Positions 24,323-35,949 of a stretch of 64,000 nt of DNA are shown piece after piece. Under the pieces are notes generated by a model, which had not been told where the DNA came from, did no database searches, and was given only the letters and a program-made list of their open reading frames with translations. The translations under genes and the position numbers were made by a program. The stretch spans positions 457,137 through 521,136 of the forward strand of contig NW_003314341.1 of assembly GCF_000143415.4 (NCBI RefSeq), given 5' to 3'. Position 1 is the first letter of the stretch. Each line of letters begins with the position of its first letter. The DNA is from Selaginella moellendorffii. Taxonomy: Eukaryota; Streptophyta; Lycopodiopsida; Selaginellales; Selaginellaceae.

Positions 24323-25810
24323 TTCATCATTCATTAAATTTAATACATAATTCTTTCCCAAATCTAAAACGATGTCATTTTTCTTTCCTTAAAAATGTCG
24401 CATTCCCTAGTCACACTGCCTGAACTTGGACAGCTTTTTGTACCCTTAAAAAAACAGTGTTTTACCTTTCATAAAAGGGTGATTTATTATTAAACCTTTC
24501 AAAAGAAAGGCTGAAATAATGTAGTGTTCTTAGAGATAAATACTATTAATAAAAAATTAAACATAATGTAGTAGGATAATTTAATTGATGGTAAATACTT
24601 ATGCTTATAAAATATCATTTAACTTTGATTATCTTTTATACTTTGAAGTTTATACTTTTTAATAGACTTTCAAGGTGAAAGATAAATCTCAAACCCTTCA
24701 AAAGAAAAAAAAATGTCACCCTTCAATGTTCCACAAAAAGACCCCACCTGGGAGCAGCGTCCCACCCCCTACTAAAGCACCCTCCAGCCGCCTCTCCTCC
24801 CTCTCTGCTCATCTTCCCATCATATGATCACACAATGCTGGGTAAGCACTGGTTCTCATATTTGCATGTCTTGTGGGAAGCTTTCATTTGAGGTATAGCT
24901 CCTCACATTTCTTTTCTCTTGGGCTTCTATAAAACGTTTTGGCAGGGGAAGTCCTGTGATAGACGTTCTGCTGAGATCGCATTTGGATCTTCGTACTACC
25001 ATCTCCATCCTGATGATTCCCATCTCGTTGGGATTGGCTGCCGGTAACTAAACATTTCTTTCTCTCTTAATTTCGTCTTCTCTATTTCTCTGAAAGCTTC
25101 ACTGTTTGTGCTATCATGGCCATGTTCATAGACTGGGGCTGCTGGTAAGATAAACTCTTCACTCTCATCTTTATGACTCTGGTTTTAGACAATCGGATCT
25201 ACTATTGGACTGGGCATTTTGTAAGTGGCCACTCACTGAAGCATTTGATAGCGGCTTGATCATGCAAGGAAGTTGTTCACAGAGTTTTTCTTTTCTATCA
25301 TTTAAGCTATGTCTCACTGCTTCTAAAAAACCACTTGTAGGTTAGGAGATTGAGGGCAATGAGCATGATGAACGCTAACCTTCTCACTCATGTGTAAGAA
25401 CTCGTGCCTTTAGTTGCTGTAGAATGGGGCCAACATATATGTGTTTTTTGATCATATAGTGAATAAAATACTTAATTACGCACTCTGGAGCAAAAACCTT
25501 TACTCAAGAAGAGAACACACAAGACACTTGACATGCCTTCATGATAAAGGGCTGGTGAGTTGCAAGATTGGAGCAGCTAGAATCATGTCTTTGAAGCACA
25601 ATAGGGGCAGAAGATTGAAAGCCAAATCTAGAGCTCCTGAGGGACTTTTGTGTATATAGAAGTGTCAACTACTTCTTTGGAACAGGACGTGGTAAAAAAG
25701 GTGGCTTATTTGCTTTTATGTTCTAAGGTTTGTAAATATATATATGTATATACATATATTACCCTAGCTAAGTAATACACTAATTATAGTATTATAGTAT
25801 ATGAATAATC
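24323..25810. other. Gene-free or unrecognised stretch, AT-rich then splice-like signals
   Basis: The first 400 bases are AT-rich. Around 24830-25230 there are consensus donor and acceptor pairs (CTGG|GTAAGC at about 24840, TTGGCAG near 24946, GCCG|GTAACT near 25042, GCTG|GTAAG near 25144, TTTTAG near 25189), which suggest a small spliced transcript. I could not assemble a convincing protein. A 72-aa open frame at 25441-25659 is not recognised. A TA-rich tract at about 25735-25760 precedes the retrotransposon nest. Confidence 0.3.
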
Positions 25811-26639
25811 CAGTCCAAGTGCTCCACTTGCCCGGTCCCAAGACCAACATTCCAAGGTACCACCGACATACTAGCCTATTACGCTAAGGCCATGCCCTTT
25901 CACCTTTGTCACACCGGTGGTCCAACATCACCTGCATCACAGTCCTGTCTCTCAAGGATTGGGCCATTCATCCAGGAGTGACCATCCAAGATCCACTCCT
26001 TAGCATCCTTAAGATGCTCGCAAACATAGAGAACAGCCTTCCTTAATATCCCTTTTACTGTCCTCACCAAGTCCCTTTTCTGCCCATGGCTGTGTTCGCC
26101 AACACTGCCACTAGGACAGAGCTTATAGGCCCGACCAGTAAGTCCCACTATCCTCTGGGACTTCCTCACCACATGATTGTATCATTGGTCACTACACTAA
26201 AGGACCACTCCTCTTCCTTTCCATAGTCTGGGACTTTGGGACAACATTTCAGAACACTATGGCCTTACGCAAGCCTCATGGGTACTCTCCCCACCTTCCG
26301 CCTTTTGGTGCTCTAGCCATGGGTTTAGAGCAAGGTTTCGTTGAGCCACGCCAGGTATCCAAGTAGGTAGTGCCATCTACACTTGGACTGGGAGCATTGA
26401 CCATTCAATCTCTTGGGGGAACTAGAGCCGGCTCTTAAACACTTCACCAAGCTACCACGCTTGACAGTCCATATTCACTCTAGCCTTGGACCTCCCAATG
26501 GTTATCCCGTCACCTAACACCTGGGCACGGCCTTCCTGGGCCAAATTGGCATTTCCTGGCCAAACTGGCTCCACTGGAGTCCACCCCCCTACTATACTTT
26601 TGGAGCTCACCAAACCCCCTAGGGTTTGGGAGACGAACG

Positions 26640-27230
26640 CTTTGGGCTTTCACCCTCTTAGACTCGAACTCGGACTCGGACTCAGACTTGGAATCGGACT
26701 CGAACTCAGACTCGGACTCAGACTCAGACTCGGACTCGGACTTGGACTCGGGCTTGGGCTCGATCTCGGCCTCGGTCTCGGTCCCGGTCTCGGTCTCTGT
26801 CTCGGTCTCGGTCTCGGTCTCAGTCTCGGTCTCAGTCCTAGTCTCGGTCTCGGTCTCGGTCTCAGTCTCGGTCTCAGTCCTAGTCTCGGTCTCGGTCTCG
26901 ACTTTGGTATCCATCTCGGCTCCATCTCGGGTCCATCTCGGACTCTATCTCAGGTCCATCTCGAACTCCATCTCGGACTCCATCTCAGACTCCATCTCAG
27001 GTTCATCTTGGACTCCATCTCGGACTCCATTTCGGGTCCATCTCGGATCCATCTCGGACTCCATCTCGGTCCATCTCGGATCCATCTTAGACTCCATTTT
27101 GGTCCATCTCAGACTCCATCTCGGACTCCATTTTGGGTCCATCTTGGACTCCATCTCGGACTCCATTTCAGGTCCATCTCAAATCCATCTCGAACTCCAT
27201 CTCGGACTCCATCTCGGATTCCTCAAGTTG
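26640..27230 (-). repeat. Hexamer-derived array inside the LTR, minus copy
   Basis: Diverged GAGTCC/GAGACC/GAGATGGAGTCC-type repeats, seen here as CTCGGA and CATCTCGGACTC units. They match the array in the other LTRs. The long open frames across it (Ser-Asp, Arg-Pro, Leu-Gly runs) are repeat artefacts. Confidence 0.9.
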
Positions 27231-28066
27231 GAGCTTTTAGTCCAAACCTGTTACGTTCGTTTGGCTTCTGCTTCGGCCACTACCATGTGGCACCCTTTCG
27301 GCTCCACTTTGGGGCTTAGGGATTTGTGTCTTACAATTCCACCACCTATAGACAAAGTTCGATGTCCTTATCAAATGATAAACCATTTTATAAAGTAACA
27401 CTAGCATGTATTACCTTTTCCATCCTTGGCACTTAACCCATATTCGTCAATGGTTCGACACCGAAGGCTTACCATGCCTTGTTCAACATCTAAAGAGCAT
27501 AGTGTCTCTAACATAGGGACTCATTTAACCACTTCAGATGGTTCTCTCCCTTTTTTATTGGTTTAGCTCTCGCTAAACCCATTAGAGACACCTTCTCTAG
27601 CTTAATCCCATTACTCATTCTCGAATAGTCTCAACTTTTATTGACATAACCAGTTCACCTTAGAACTTTTAATTTTGACTTTTCAAAGTCAATTTCCTTG
27701 GTGTCTCTGACACCTTTCATTGCATATATTGTGCAACTTCACTTCCCCATCCTAGGAAGTTCTCCACTTGAGGGCACCATCATCCTCCTTTCTATTTTGT
27801 GCCACCTTTGGCACCAAGTTCTAGCTATCGTAAGTTGTGCTAGAACTGTCCATGACCCTATCATTTGGCTACTTTGCCATTCCCTCCCTTGGAGCTTTCA
27901 CCTTTGCCAATTTGGAGCAATTAGGAATCCATCCTCGGAAGCACACTTCCTTTCTCACAATCCATTAGTATCCAACATTTTAGTGTCCCATGCCTAATTT
28001 TGCCATTTGGATTCCTTCCAATGAACTCCATGGCCCACACGTGGCCACTAGTTTTTTGCTTTTATC

Positions 28067-28261
28067 TGTAAGCAATCAAAGAGAACGACTTAAGAGACGG
28101 TCCATGGGGTTCAAATATAGAAGGAAATGGCTCATGAATAAAAGTGCACCCCTTTTTCCAATCGGTTAAGGGTCTTGGGATACTTGGGGTTAAGCGTCCT
28201 TGGGTTTGAATAGTACTCAGCTGGGTGACCTCCCAGGAAGTCCAAACTCAAGAGGGGTACA
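28067..28261 (+). mobile_element. 5S-rRNA-bearing solo LTR (Cassandra-like TRIM), copy 2
   Basis: A 195-bp element starts TGTAAGC and ends GGGGTACA, with a perfect 5-bp duplication TTATC (28062-28066 and 28262-28266). It sits in the internal region of the LARD copy; the LARD sequence on both sides joins up when it is removed. The plus strand from about 28188 matches the 3' two-thirds of plant 5S rRNA, including GGTTAAGCGTCCTTGGG (box A and intermediate element) and GGGTGACCTCCCAGGAAGTC (box C). Confidence 0.87.
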
Positions 28262-31215
28262 TTATCCGTTGATTGTTACATTGAGCAACATAAGATCAAT
28301 ACTTCCATTCTTGAGGTATCCTTTTGGTTCTATGGCAAAGGCTCTACTTTGCTAAGTCTAGAAGGTGCTCACCCCTAATAGGTTTCTTTAGCATTTTCTG
28401 TAACGGGCTCCATCCACGGCCCAACTTTGTGACCCTCCCATAGGTCTCTCTTAGAGACTACTTTCTTGGACTTACTATACCATCGTTTTGGTACGACTGA
28501 TTTCCCTTTAGGTGTTCTTCCCACTTGGTCACCTTGACCAAGCCACACCATTCTCAATAATTCAACTCAACACTTTGAACTAAGAATCATATTCCTTAAC
28601 CCAAACAAAGACTTTATCCTTGTTTAGCTATAAGATCACCTAGTGATCTCATTTTGACCTCTTAACAGGTTTACCAATAGGAACTAGGTCTTCCAGACCC
28701 TTTTAAATTGTTGATTATGACCCCAGAGGCATCTCTCACGCTTGGCGGTGCACCCAAGCCAACCCTTCTAACCAAGAATCCATAGTAACTGAGATTAAAT
28801 GTCCCCATCTCATTCACCACATCTTTGGTGCCTTTTACACCAAAGTGTTCAAGTTAGATATGCCGAGCTTTCACTCTAAGCAATCTAACCGTGCATCATG
28901 ACTCTGGGGCATCCCCCGTTTGGCGGTGTGCCCAAGCCAATCTCCTAATTGAGAATCCATGACCACCGAAATATAAGTGTCTTCATATTCCAAACCATCA
29001 CCACGCTCTAGTGATTTGGGACTTGAACCCAAGCACTAAAGGGTCGGGACTCAAACCCAACCTTCATATATACACCTACGGACGGCATCACCCTAGATGC
29101 CTAGCGTGACTCCCCACGCCGGTGCACCAACTTATACTTAAGGTGCACTATAGATCACAGCTTAAGAATTTAATTCCTTCGCACTACCAAGTCCTCTCAT
29201 TTGACAAGTTTGTGATCATGCATGGACTCCTCCATACTTGGCCCCATAGGCCACCCCTTTTGAAGATAGCACCTTCAAGTAGGGGATTCATTCCCCTGAC
29301 TTGCCACTCTCGCTTAGCAAGTCATCCGACCAATGTAACATGGTTTTATACATAAGCGTGATAGTCCTTGACCATCGACTTTTGTTCAAAGTCATCCCTT
29401 TGAACACTTGGGAACTACTTCCCCAACCTTGATAGCATTACCTTATGGCAAGCCTCAAGACCACGTTTTTGTTGTGCCACTCTGATTTCGCGCATTCTAT
29501 AAACCATTTACACTTGGCTTTCTAGGTACTACGTTACCTAGAATTGTCTTTGGGAACCTTGAAGGAACTCTGTCCCTTAGCTTGCTAAGACCTCTCCTTT
29601 CGCAAGCTTTCTAATTGCCATATGGTCTAGCATGGACAATTCCATGCTTTAGACTCTTCATGGCACCATGGTTGCTAATAACAACATGCTTGAGCGCCCA
29701 CTTGATTGTCCACTCCCAACTGACATAACCACCCTTGGTTATGCCCTTCGATTCCTATGGTTTGGTTTTATCCTCTTACTACTTATTTTTAGCCTCACAC
29801 ATTTCTTTCGGTTATTCACCTCTAAACTAGGAGGATAGCTTTGCACTTTCTACCATGCCTTAGCAAGTATTCTTGGGGATGAACCTACTCGATAGTTTAG
29901 GGAGTGCTTCATCAATTCGGGTATGCTCACCTTATAATCCCACACACTGGGATTAATGTTGCTACTTATAACCCTTTATATACCCATCACTAACCTTACC
30001 AAAATCCCATTTTTAGCTTTATCTAATTCGGGTAGACAGACTTTTCCCGTCTCTACAACCTTGAACCTTTGGATAGCACCTTCTATCTAGGGACTTAGTC
30101 CCTTGGGCCTTCTTTATTGCCCTCACAACACCAAACACCATTTTCTGGTGTTTTAGAGTGTTTGGGTGTCTCAACAATGGCCTATTTGATAATGAGTATT
30201 CCCTTTATGACATTGACTTACTATATTGCAACATAAGCAATTCATTCTCTATAAGGGTATATCTAACTTCTTTATCCCCATAAGAAGTCTTAGGTAGTTA
30301 CCTTCTACCAGTTTTATCAATTATTTTGCACCTTTTGCTTAGTTGCCTCATAATTGTGAAGTCCTACAACTCATTGCTGGTGTTTCCATACCTCTATCAT
30401 GGTTTGGGTCACCACACTCTACCACATGCCTTCCAGTTTAGGCTATGCCATTCCCATTTCCATTAGGATTCCCTTGGCAAGGGGTTCTTTTGAACCCATC
30501 AACATAACCTTAAAGTATCACACCTTGGCACATTTGGTGTCTCCACACTATTGGCTCCACAAGTCTACCTTTATGACACTTGCAGTTGTGTCTAGGTCTT
30601 TTGCCAAGACCAACACAGTCATTTCTCATGCCAACTATCCATTAGCACTTCACCACAATATTCTCACACAATTCTGTATCAAAGTTGCTTTTTTATGGGA
30701 ACACCTTTCCCACGACTTTAATATGGCACATTCTACCACCCATGAGATACCCACTGTTCTCATACTTGGATTTTATGATCCTCCCCATCCTTCCGTGGGG
30801 CACAACGCACCTCAGTTCAAATGCTTCCATCAATCCTTTAGGACCATTTCTTAACTCCACTCAAGTTATTCAGCTTTTTGGACTTTTTCTAATCTTCTGA
30901 CTTATAAGGTCTTACTTTTGAGGTGCTAGCTCATTGGAATACAACTTCTTGTATTCATGTCCTACTCACTAGGACCATCATTATAAGTGTTATTCTAACA
31001 CTTGACTATTTTTTGTTCCTTGTGGGTTACCTTCTCCCGTTAGGATTATCTCTCCATATGATGAGAATATCGATTCATCCTCTAAGCACACCCCCAACTC
31101 CTGGGGTTGTTTCAGCATTTATTCAAGATAGCCCCGGCTACCATTTCAAGGACTTATGTCCTCATCCGTTGGAAAACTACAAAATCACCTCTACAATGAT
31201 CTTGTGAATCCTCTC

Positions 31216-33325
31216 TAATCTAAACTAGATCCAAACATAAAAAGGAAAGAAATACTTAGCCATGTGCTGTTGCAAAGATGTTGATGTTGAGATTGATGCA
31301 CATCTCACAACCTTGATCCCCAGAAGGTAGTGAGTAAGATAGGCATGGAAGAGAAGAGTAGATGTTGAGCAAGTGGAGTGTATGTTATTATGGCCAAGGA
31401 TATAAAAGATAGAAAGGGGATAGGTCTGGTGTGCTATCACCAACCTATATAACCACTACATGCCCAGTAATCCAAGTCAAGAATTTAGACCGGGAGAAAT
31501 CCTGATCTCAATTCCTGACTCAGGAAATGCCTTTGTGTGAAAGTCATGATGCAAAATGCATGTACCTCTCTACTCTCCGACGACTAGAGTTGAGCAGCTC
31601 CTGCAGCTCAAGCTTCCATTGTAGTGGTGGTAGCAGTTGTGGTGTTAGCCTCTGGTTCTTCCTCGTAGTCCTCGAGCTCGTCACGAGTGTAGTTCTTTAT
31701 GGTAGTCTCGAGCACCTGTAGGCGGGCCTTGAGCTCCATGTTCTCTTTGGTGAGGCGGGCATTCTCGAGTTGGTACTACTGCGCTAACTTGAAAAATTCT
31801 TGGCAGGTGTTTGGTGTTGGGAGTCCGTGAGCCTGTATAGTGCGAAGGATTCCCTTTACCTAATTGAGTTCCTGAGCCATGCTCGCCATTTTCTCCTCTT
31901 GTGGGCGTGCAAAAACATTACGGAAGAAGCTCTCCATTCCGTCCCGTGTGTACACCACCATGTTGGAATTATGGTACTGCTCCAAGAAGTTTGTAGGCAT
32001 GGGATGGATCACTTTTGGTTGCTGCTGGTCCTGATGATGATGCTCCTGCTGCTCCGAATTGTAGTGGTGGCACTTGTTGTTCACGCGCTCGTGATGAAAT
32101 TGGTGTTGCATTGTTGAATGAGGCGGCTGCATGTTGTCGGTAGTGGTGTCTGGAGCAAATATCTAGTGCGGCTCAGCTGGCTGCTGTAGCTTGGTTGGCT
32201 GCTGCGGCAAAGATGGTTACTCAGCAGGCTGTGGCAACGAATGTTGGTGCTGCTCGACGGGCTGCAATGGTGGAGACTGCTGCTCGACAGGCTGCAATGG
32301 TGGAGGCTGCTACTGAGGCTGGTGTTGCTCGGCGGTCTGCTCCGTGGGTGGTTCGTAAAAAGTGTTGTGCCCCTGCTCAACGGATGGTGGATTTGTAACC
32401 ATCTCAGGATTTTCAAGAATATCCTGCTTCAGCGAAATGTGATCGTCCACTGGAATTGTTGTACTTGGAGACAGAGGTTGTGCTGGTTCTTGCGGTGGTG
32501 ATGATGGCAATTCCGGCTGCGGTGAGCTAGGAGGCTGCAAGCTCCTCGTTGATAGCTGTGTAGGTGCCAAACTCTGCTGTCGTTTTGTTTTGGATCTAGA
32601 AGTTCTTGTTGGTTGTTGTCGTCTTGGCACCGTGTGCTGGATTATTTGCACATCACTATCGTCACTATCAGTCTGTGGAGGCACAACATTTCTTGGACCT
32701 TGTCCCCGTATCTTTCCTCGTGGAGTTGCTACTGTCTTTCACTGGACCTTTTTCTTCTCGGTATTCATCATGTGTTCTTTAGCTTGGCGCTTTGAAATTT
32801 TTGTGGCTTCATGCTGTGGAGGCAGTGGTGGTGGACTGTAGATCACCATGGCTTGACTTCTATGCATGATGATGGCTCGGACATACGGTAGTACCAGTGT
32901 CCTCAAACATTTCTTCGCGTTGAGTTCTCTTGCCACCTTCTTAAGGTCCCTATGAAACTTCGGGATCACATATCCTGCTAAATCCACTTTCTTCCCAGCT
33001 TGAAAATCCTCGTAAATGAAGGCCACGGATCTGCTCACTATTGTGGCAGTCTTCCAAAATTTCAGGTTGAGAACAAGGAACTTGGAGATTTTGTAGAGCT
33101 CGTCCTTGACGTTGGAGAATTGCAAACTAAACGCCAAGTTGTAGCTCTCAGGATCTTTCATGATGTCGTGACTTAAAGCCCGTGTGCATGGAGCAGAGAC
33201 TGGCTTGCCTTCGTCTGGGAGACATAGAGCTGTTGCCACCTCCGAATCTTCAAGCTCAACCTGGCCGGTGGCGAGATCCATCAAGTGAGCCTTCTCATTG
33301 CTCACTGGACCCATGAGATATCCTG
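31216..33325 (-). pseudogene. Broken transposon-associated ORF block
   Basis: Minus-strand open stretches (33365-32739, 32684-32310, 32132-31860) read through a few stops as one protein. It has an N-terminal globular part (YLMGPVSNEKAHLMDLATGQ, then KFWKTATIVSRSVAFIYEDF), a long proline/glutamine/serine-rich middle, and a C-terminal coiled-coil-like end (NARLTKENMELKARLQVLE). This resembles proteins annotated as putative plant transposon or retrotransposon gag-like proteins, but I cannot place it firmly. The 5' end is cut by LARD sequence at 33325, and on the left it abuts LARD sequence in the opposite orientation. It is inactive as it stands. Confidence 0.5.
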
Positions 33326-33896
33326 CCAAGGACGTGGTGAATGAGATGGGGACACCCAGTCTCAATTGCTATGGACCCTTGGCCGGAAGGGCTGGCTTGG
33401 GTGCACCGCCAACTGTGGGGGATGCCCCCGGGGTCGTAGTTAACAAATTAAAGGTCTGGAAGACCTAGTACCTATTGGCAAACTTGTTAAGGTGCCGAGG
33501 TGAGATCACTAGGTGATCTTGTGGCTAAATAAGGACAATGTCCTTGTTTGGGCTAAGGAATAAAGTTTCTAGTTTAAAGTGTTGATTTGAACTATTGATG
33601 ATGGTGTGGCTTGGTCAAGGTGACCAAGTGGGAAAAGCCCCTTAGGGAAATGAGCTATGTCATTGCGATGGCATAGTGTGTCCAAAGATGGATTCCGAAT
33701 TGCTCCGATTTGGCGAAAGTGGAAGCTCCAAGGGAGGGAGCGGTAAGGTAGCCAAATGATGGGGCCATGGACAGCCCTAGCACAAAGTATGATAAATGGA
33801 ACTTAGTGCCCAAGGTGGCACGAAATAGAAGAGAGGATGATGGTGCCCTCAAGTAAAGAACTTCCTAGGATGGGAAGTGGAGTTGCACAATATGTG
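33326..33896 (+). mobile_element. Internal fragment of the outer LARD copy (left part)
   Basis: Matches the internal region of the complete LARD at 38705-39600, with one segment missing. It ends at the CAATG duplication and resumes after 41878, so it is the left half of an older copy split by the complete element. Confidence 0.75.
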
Positions 33897-33901
33897 CAAT
33901 G

Positions 33902-35934
33902 TGTGAGACACAAAATCCCTAGGCCCCAAAGTGGAGCTGGAAATGGTGCCACGTGGTAGTGGCCGAAGTGAAAGCCAAACGAGCGTAACACATTTGGACT
34001 AAAAGCTCCGACTTGAAAGGTCGAGAGTGGGAGTGGAACTCCCAACAAAGTGCTCGAGGAACAAGCACGAACCGAGCAATAAGCGAGGCTCCAAAAAGGG
34101 ACCCAAAAAGGACCAACACATGACACGTGGAAGTGTCTGAGATGGAGTCCGAGACGGACCCTAGTTGGAGTCCAAGATGGACCCGAAGTGGAGTCCGATA
34201 TGGAGTCTGAAGTGGAGTCCGAGATGGAGTCCGAAGTGGAGTCCGAGATGGAGTCCGATATGGAGTCCGAGGTGGACCCGAAGTGGAGTCCGAGATGGAG
34301 TCCGATATGGAGTCCGAGATGGACCTGAAGTGGAGTCCGAGGTGGACCGAGACGGAGTCCGAGATGGACCTGAGATGGAGTCCGAGATGGACCCGAGATG
34401 GAGTCCGAGATGGAGTCCGAGGTGGACCGAGACAGAGCCCGAGATGGAGTCCGAGATGGACCGAGACGGAGCCCGAGATGGAGTCCGAGAAGGACCCGAG
34501 ATGGAGTCCGAGGTCGAGACCGAGACCGGGTCCGAGACCGAGACCGAGACAGAGACCGGGACCGAGACCGAGACCGAGGCCAAGGCTGAGACCGAGCCCG
34601 AGCCCGAGTCCGAGTCCGAGTCCGAGTCCGAGTCCGAGTCCGAGTCCGAGTCCGAGTCCGAGTCCGAGTCCGAGTCCGAGTCCGAGTCCGAGTCCGAGTC
34701 CGAGTCCGAGTCCGAGTCCGAGTCCGAGTCCGAGTCCGAGTCCGAGTCCGAGTCCGAGTCCGAGTCCGAGTCCGAGTCCGAGTCCGAGTCCGAGTCCGAG
34801 TCCGAGTCCGAGTCCGAGTCCGAGTCCGAGTCCGAGTCCGAGTCCGAGTCCGAGTCCGAGTCCGAGTCCGAGTCCGAGTCCGAGTCCGAGTCCGAGTCCG
34901 AGTCCGAGTCCGAGTCCGAGTTCGAGTTCGAGTCTGAGAGGGTGAAAGCCCAAAGCGTTCGTCTCCCAGACCCTGGGGGGTTTGGTGAGCTCCAAAAGTA
35001 TAGTAAGGGGGAGGACTGTAGTGGAGCCAATTTGGCCAGGAAAGGCCAGTTTGGCCCAGGAAGGCCAGACACAGTGTTGGGTGATGAACTGACCACTGGG
35101 AAGTCCAAGACTAGAGTGAATATGGACCGACAAGCGGGGTAGCTTGGTGAAGTGTTCAAGAGCCGGCTCTAGTTCCCCCGGGAGATCGACTAGCCGATGC
35201 TCCCAGTCCAAGTGTGGGTGGCACTACCTACTTGGATACCAGGCGTGGCTCAACGGAACCTCGCTCTAAGCCCATGGCTAGAGCACCTAAAGGCGATAGG
35301 TGGGGAGAGTACCCAGGTGGCTCACGTAAGGCCACGGTGTTCCGAAATGTTGTCCCAAAGGCCTAGACTGTGGAAAGGAAGAGGAGCAGTCCTCTGGAGT
35401 AGTGACCAAGGACACAGTCGTGTGGTGAGGAAGTCCCAGAGGACCGTGGGACTTAGTGGTCGGGCCTGTGGGCCTTGATTCAGTGGTAGTGTGGGTGAAC
35501 ACGGCCATGGGCAGAAAGGGACTTAGTGGGGACCAAAAAAGAGATATTGGGGAAAGCTATTCCCCATGTCTGTGGGCATCCTAAGGATGCTAAGGAGTGG
35601 ATCTGGAATAATCACTCATGGACGGATGGTCCAATCCTTGAGAGACGGGACTGTGATGCAGGTGGTGTTAGACCATCGGTATGACCAAGGTAAAGGGGCA
35701 TGGCCTTAGCGTAACGGGCTAGTATGTCGGTGGTACCTTGGGGTGTCGGTCTTGGGACCGGACACGTGGAGCACCTGGACTAAGAGCAAGGGATGAGTGG
35801 CATGGATGCCATTCTCGGGGCTAGCAAGTCCCAAGTCCTGAATTGGACTTAAGGAGGTTGTGAGTGAGACTCCTCCAAATGGTCGAAGGTGTGGTTAAGT
35901 GACTAAGGTAAAATGGAAAAATTAGTCGCTTACA
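33902..35934 (+). repeat. 5' LTR of the complete LARD (2033 bp)
   Basis: TGTGAGACAC...TCGCTTACA. It contains the longest hexamer array in the window, which makes it 198 bp longer than its partner LTR. Confidence 0.9.
34606..34926 (+). repeat. Pure (GAGTCC)n array, about 53 units
   Basis: An almost uninterrupted hexanucleotide microsatellite inside the 5' LTR, preceded from 34138 by diverged GAGATGGAGTCC and GAGACC units. The partner LTR has about 12 pure units at the same place, and the outer LTR (42959-43020) about nine. Confidence 0.95.
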
Positions 35935-35937
35935 ACT

Positions 35938-35949
35938 TGGTATCAGAGC
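35938..35949 (+). other. Primer binding site (initiator tRNA-Met type)
   Basis: TGGTATCAGAGC, two to three bases downstream of the 5' LTR end: the standard plant LTR-retrotransposon primer site. Confidence 0.9.

Larger units (their letters stand above)
25811..31215 (-). mobile_element. LARD-type LTR element, minus-oriented truncated copy
   Basis: The LTR (25811-27335, ending GTGTCTTACA) is the reverse complement of the LTRs at 33902 and 40039. It lacks about 160 bp of their outer end. A polypurine-like tract (reverse of GGTGGTGG) follows, then about 3.9 kb of internal sequence in reverse order, without any recognisable gag or pol. Sequence identity to the complete copy is lower, so this is an older insertion. 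The copy stops near 31215, short of a primer site. Confidence 0.8.

Noticed and set aside
28067-28261. A functional 5S rRNA gene
   Set aside because: Only part of 5S is matched, the 5' portion is unrelated, and the block has LTR-like ends with a target duplication.
34606-34926. CRISPR-like array
   Set aside because: Units are 6 bp with no unique spacers; it is a microsatellite inside a plant LTR.
34161-35211. Long open frames of Ser-Asp, Glu-Ser, Leu-Gly and Arg-Pro runs across the arrays (also 26486-27398, 40179-41150, 42411-43304 and 44329-45183)
   Set aside because: A hexamer array has no stop in any frame, so these are composition artefacts, present on both strands and in all LTR copies.
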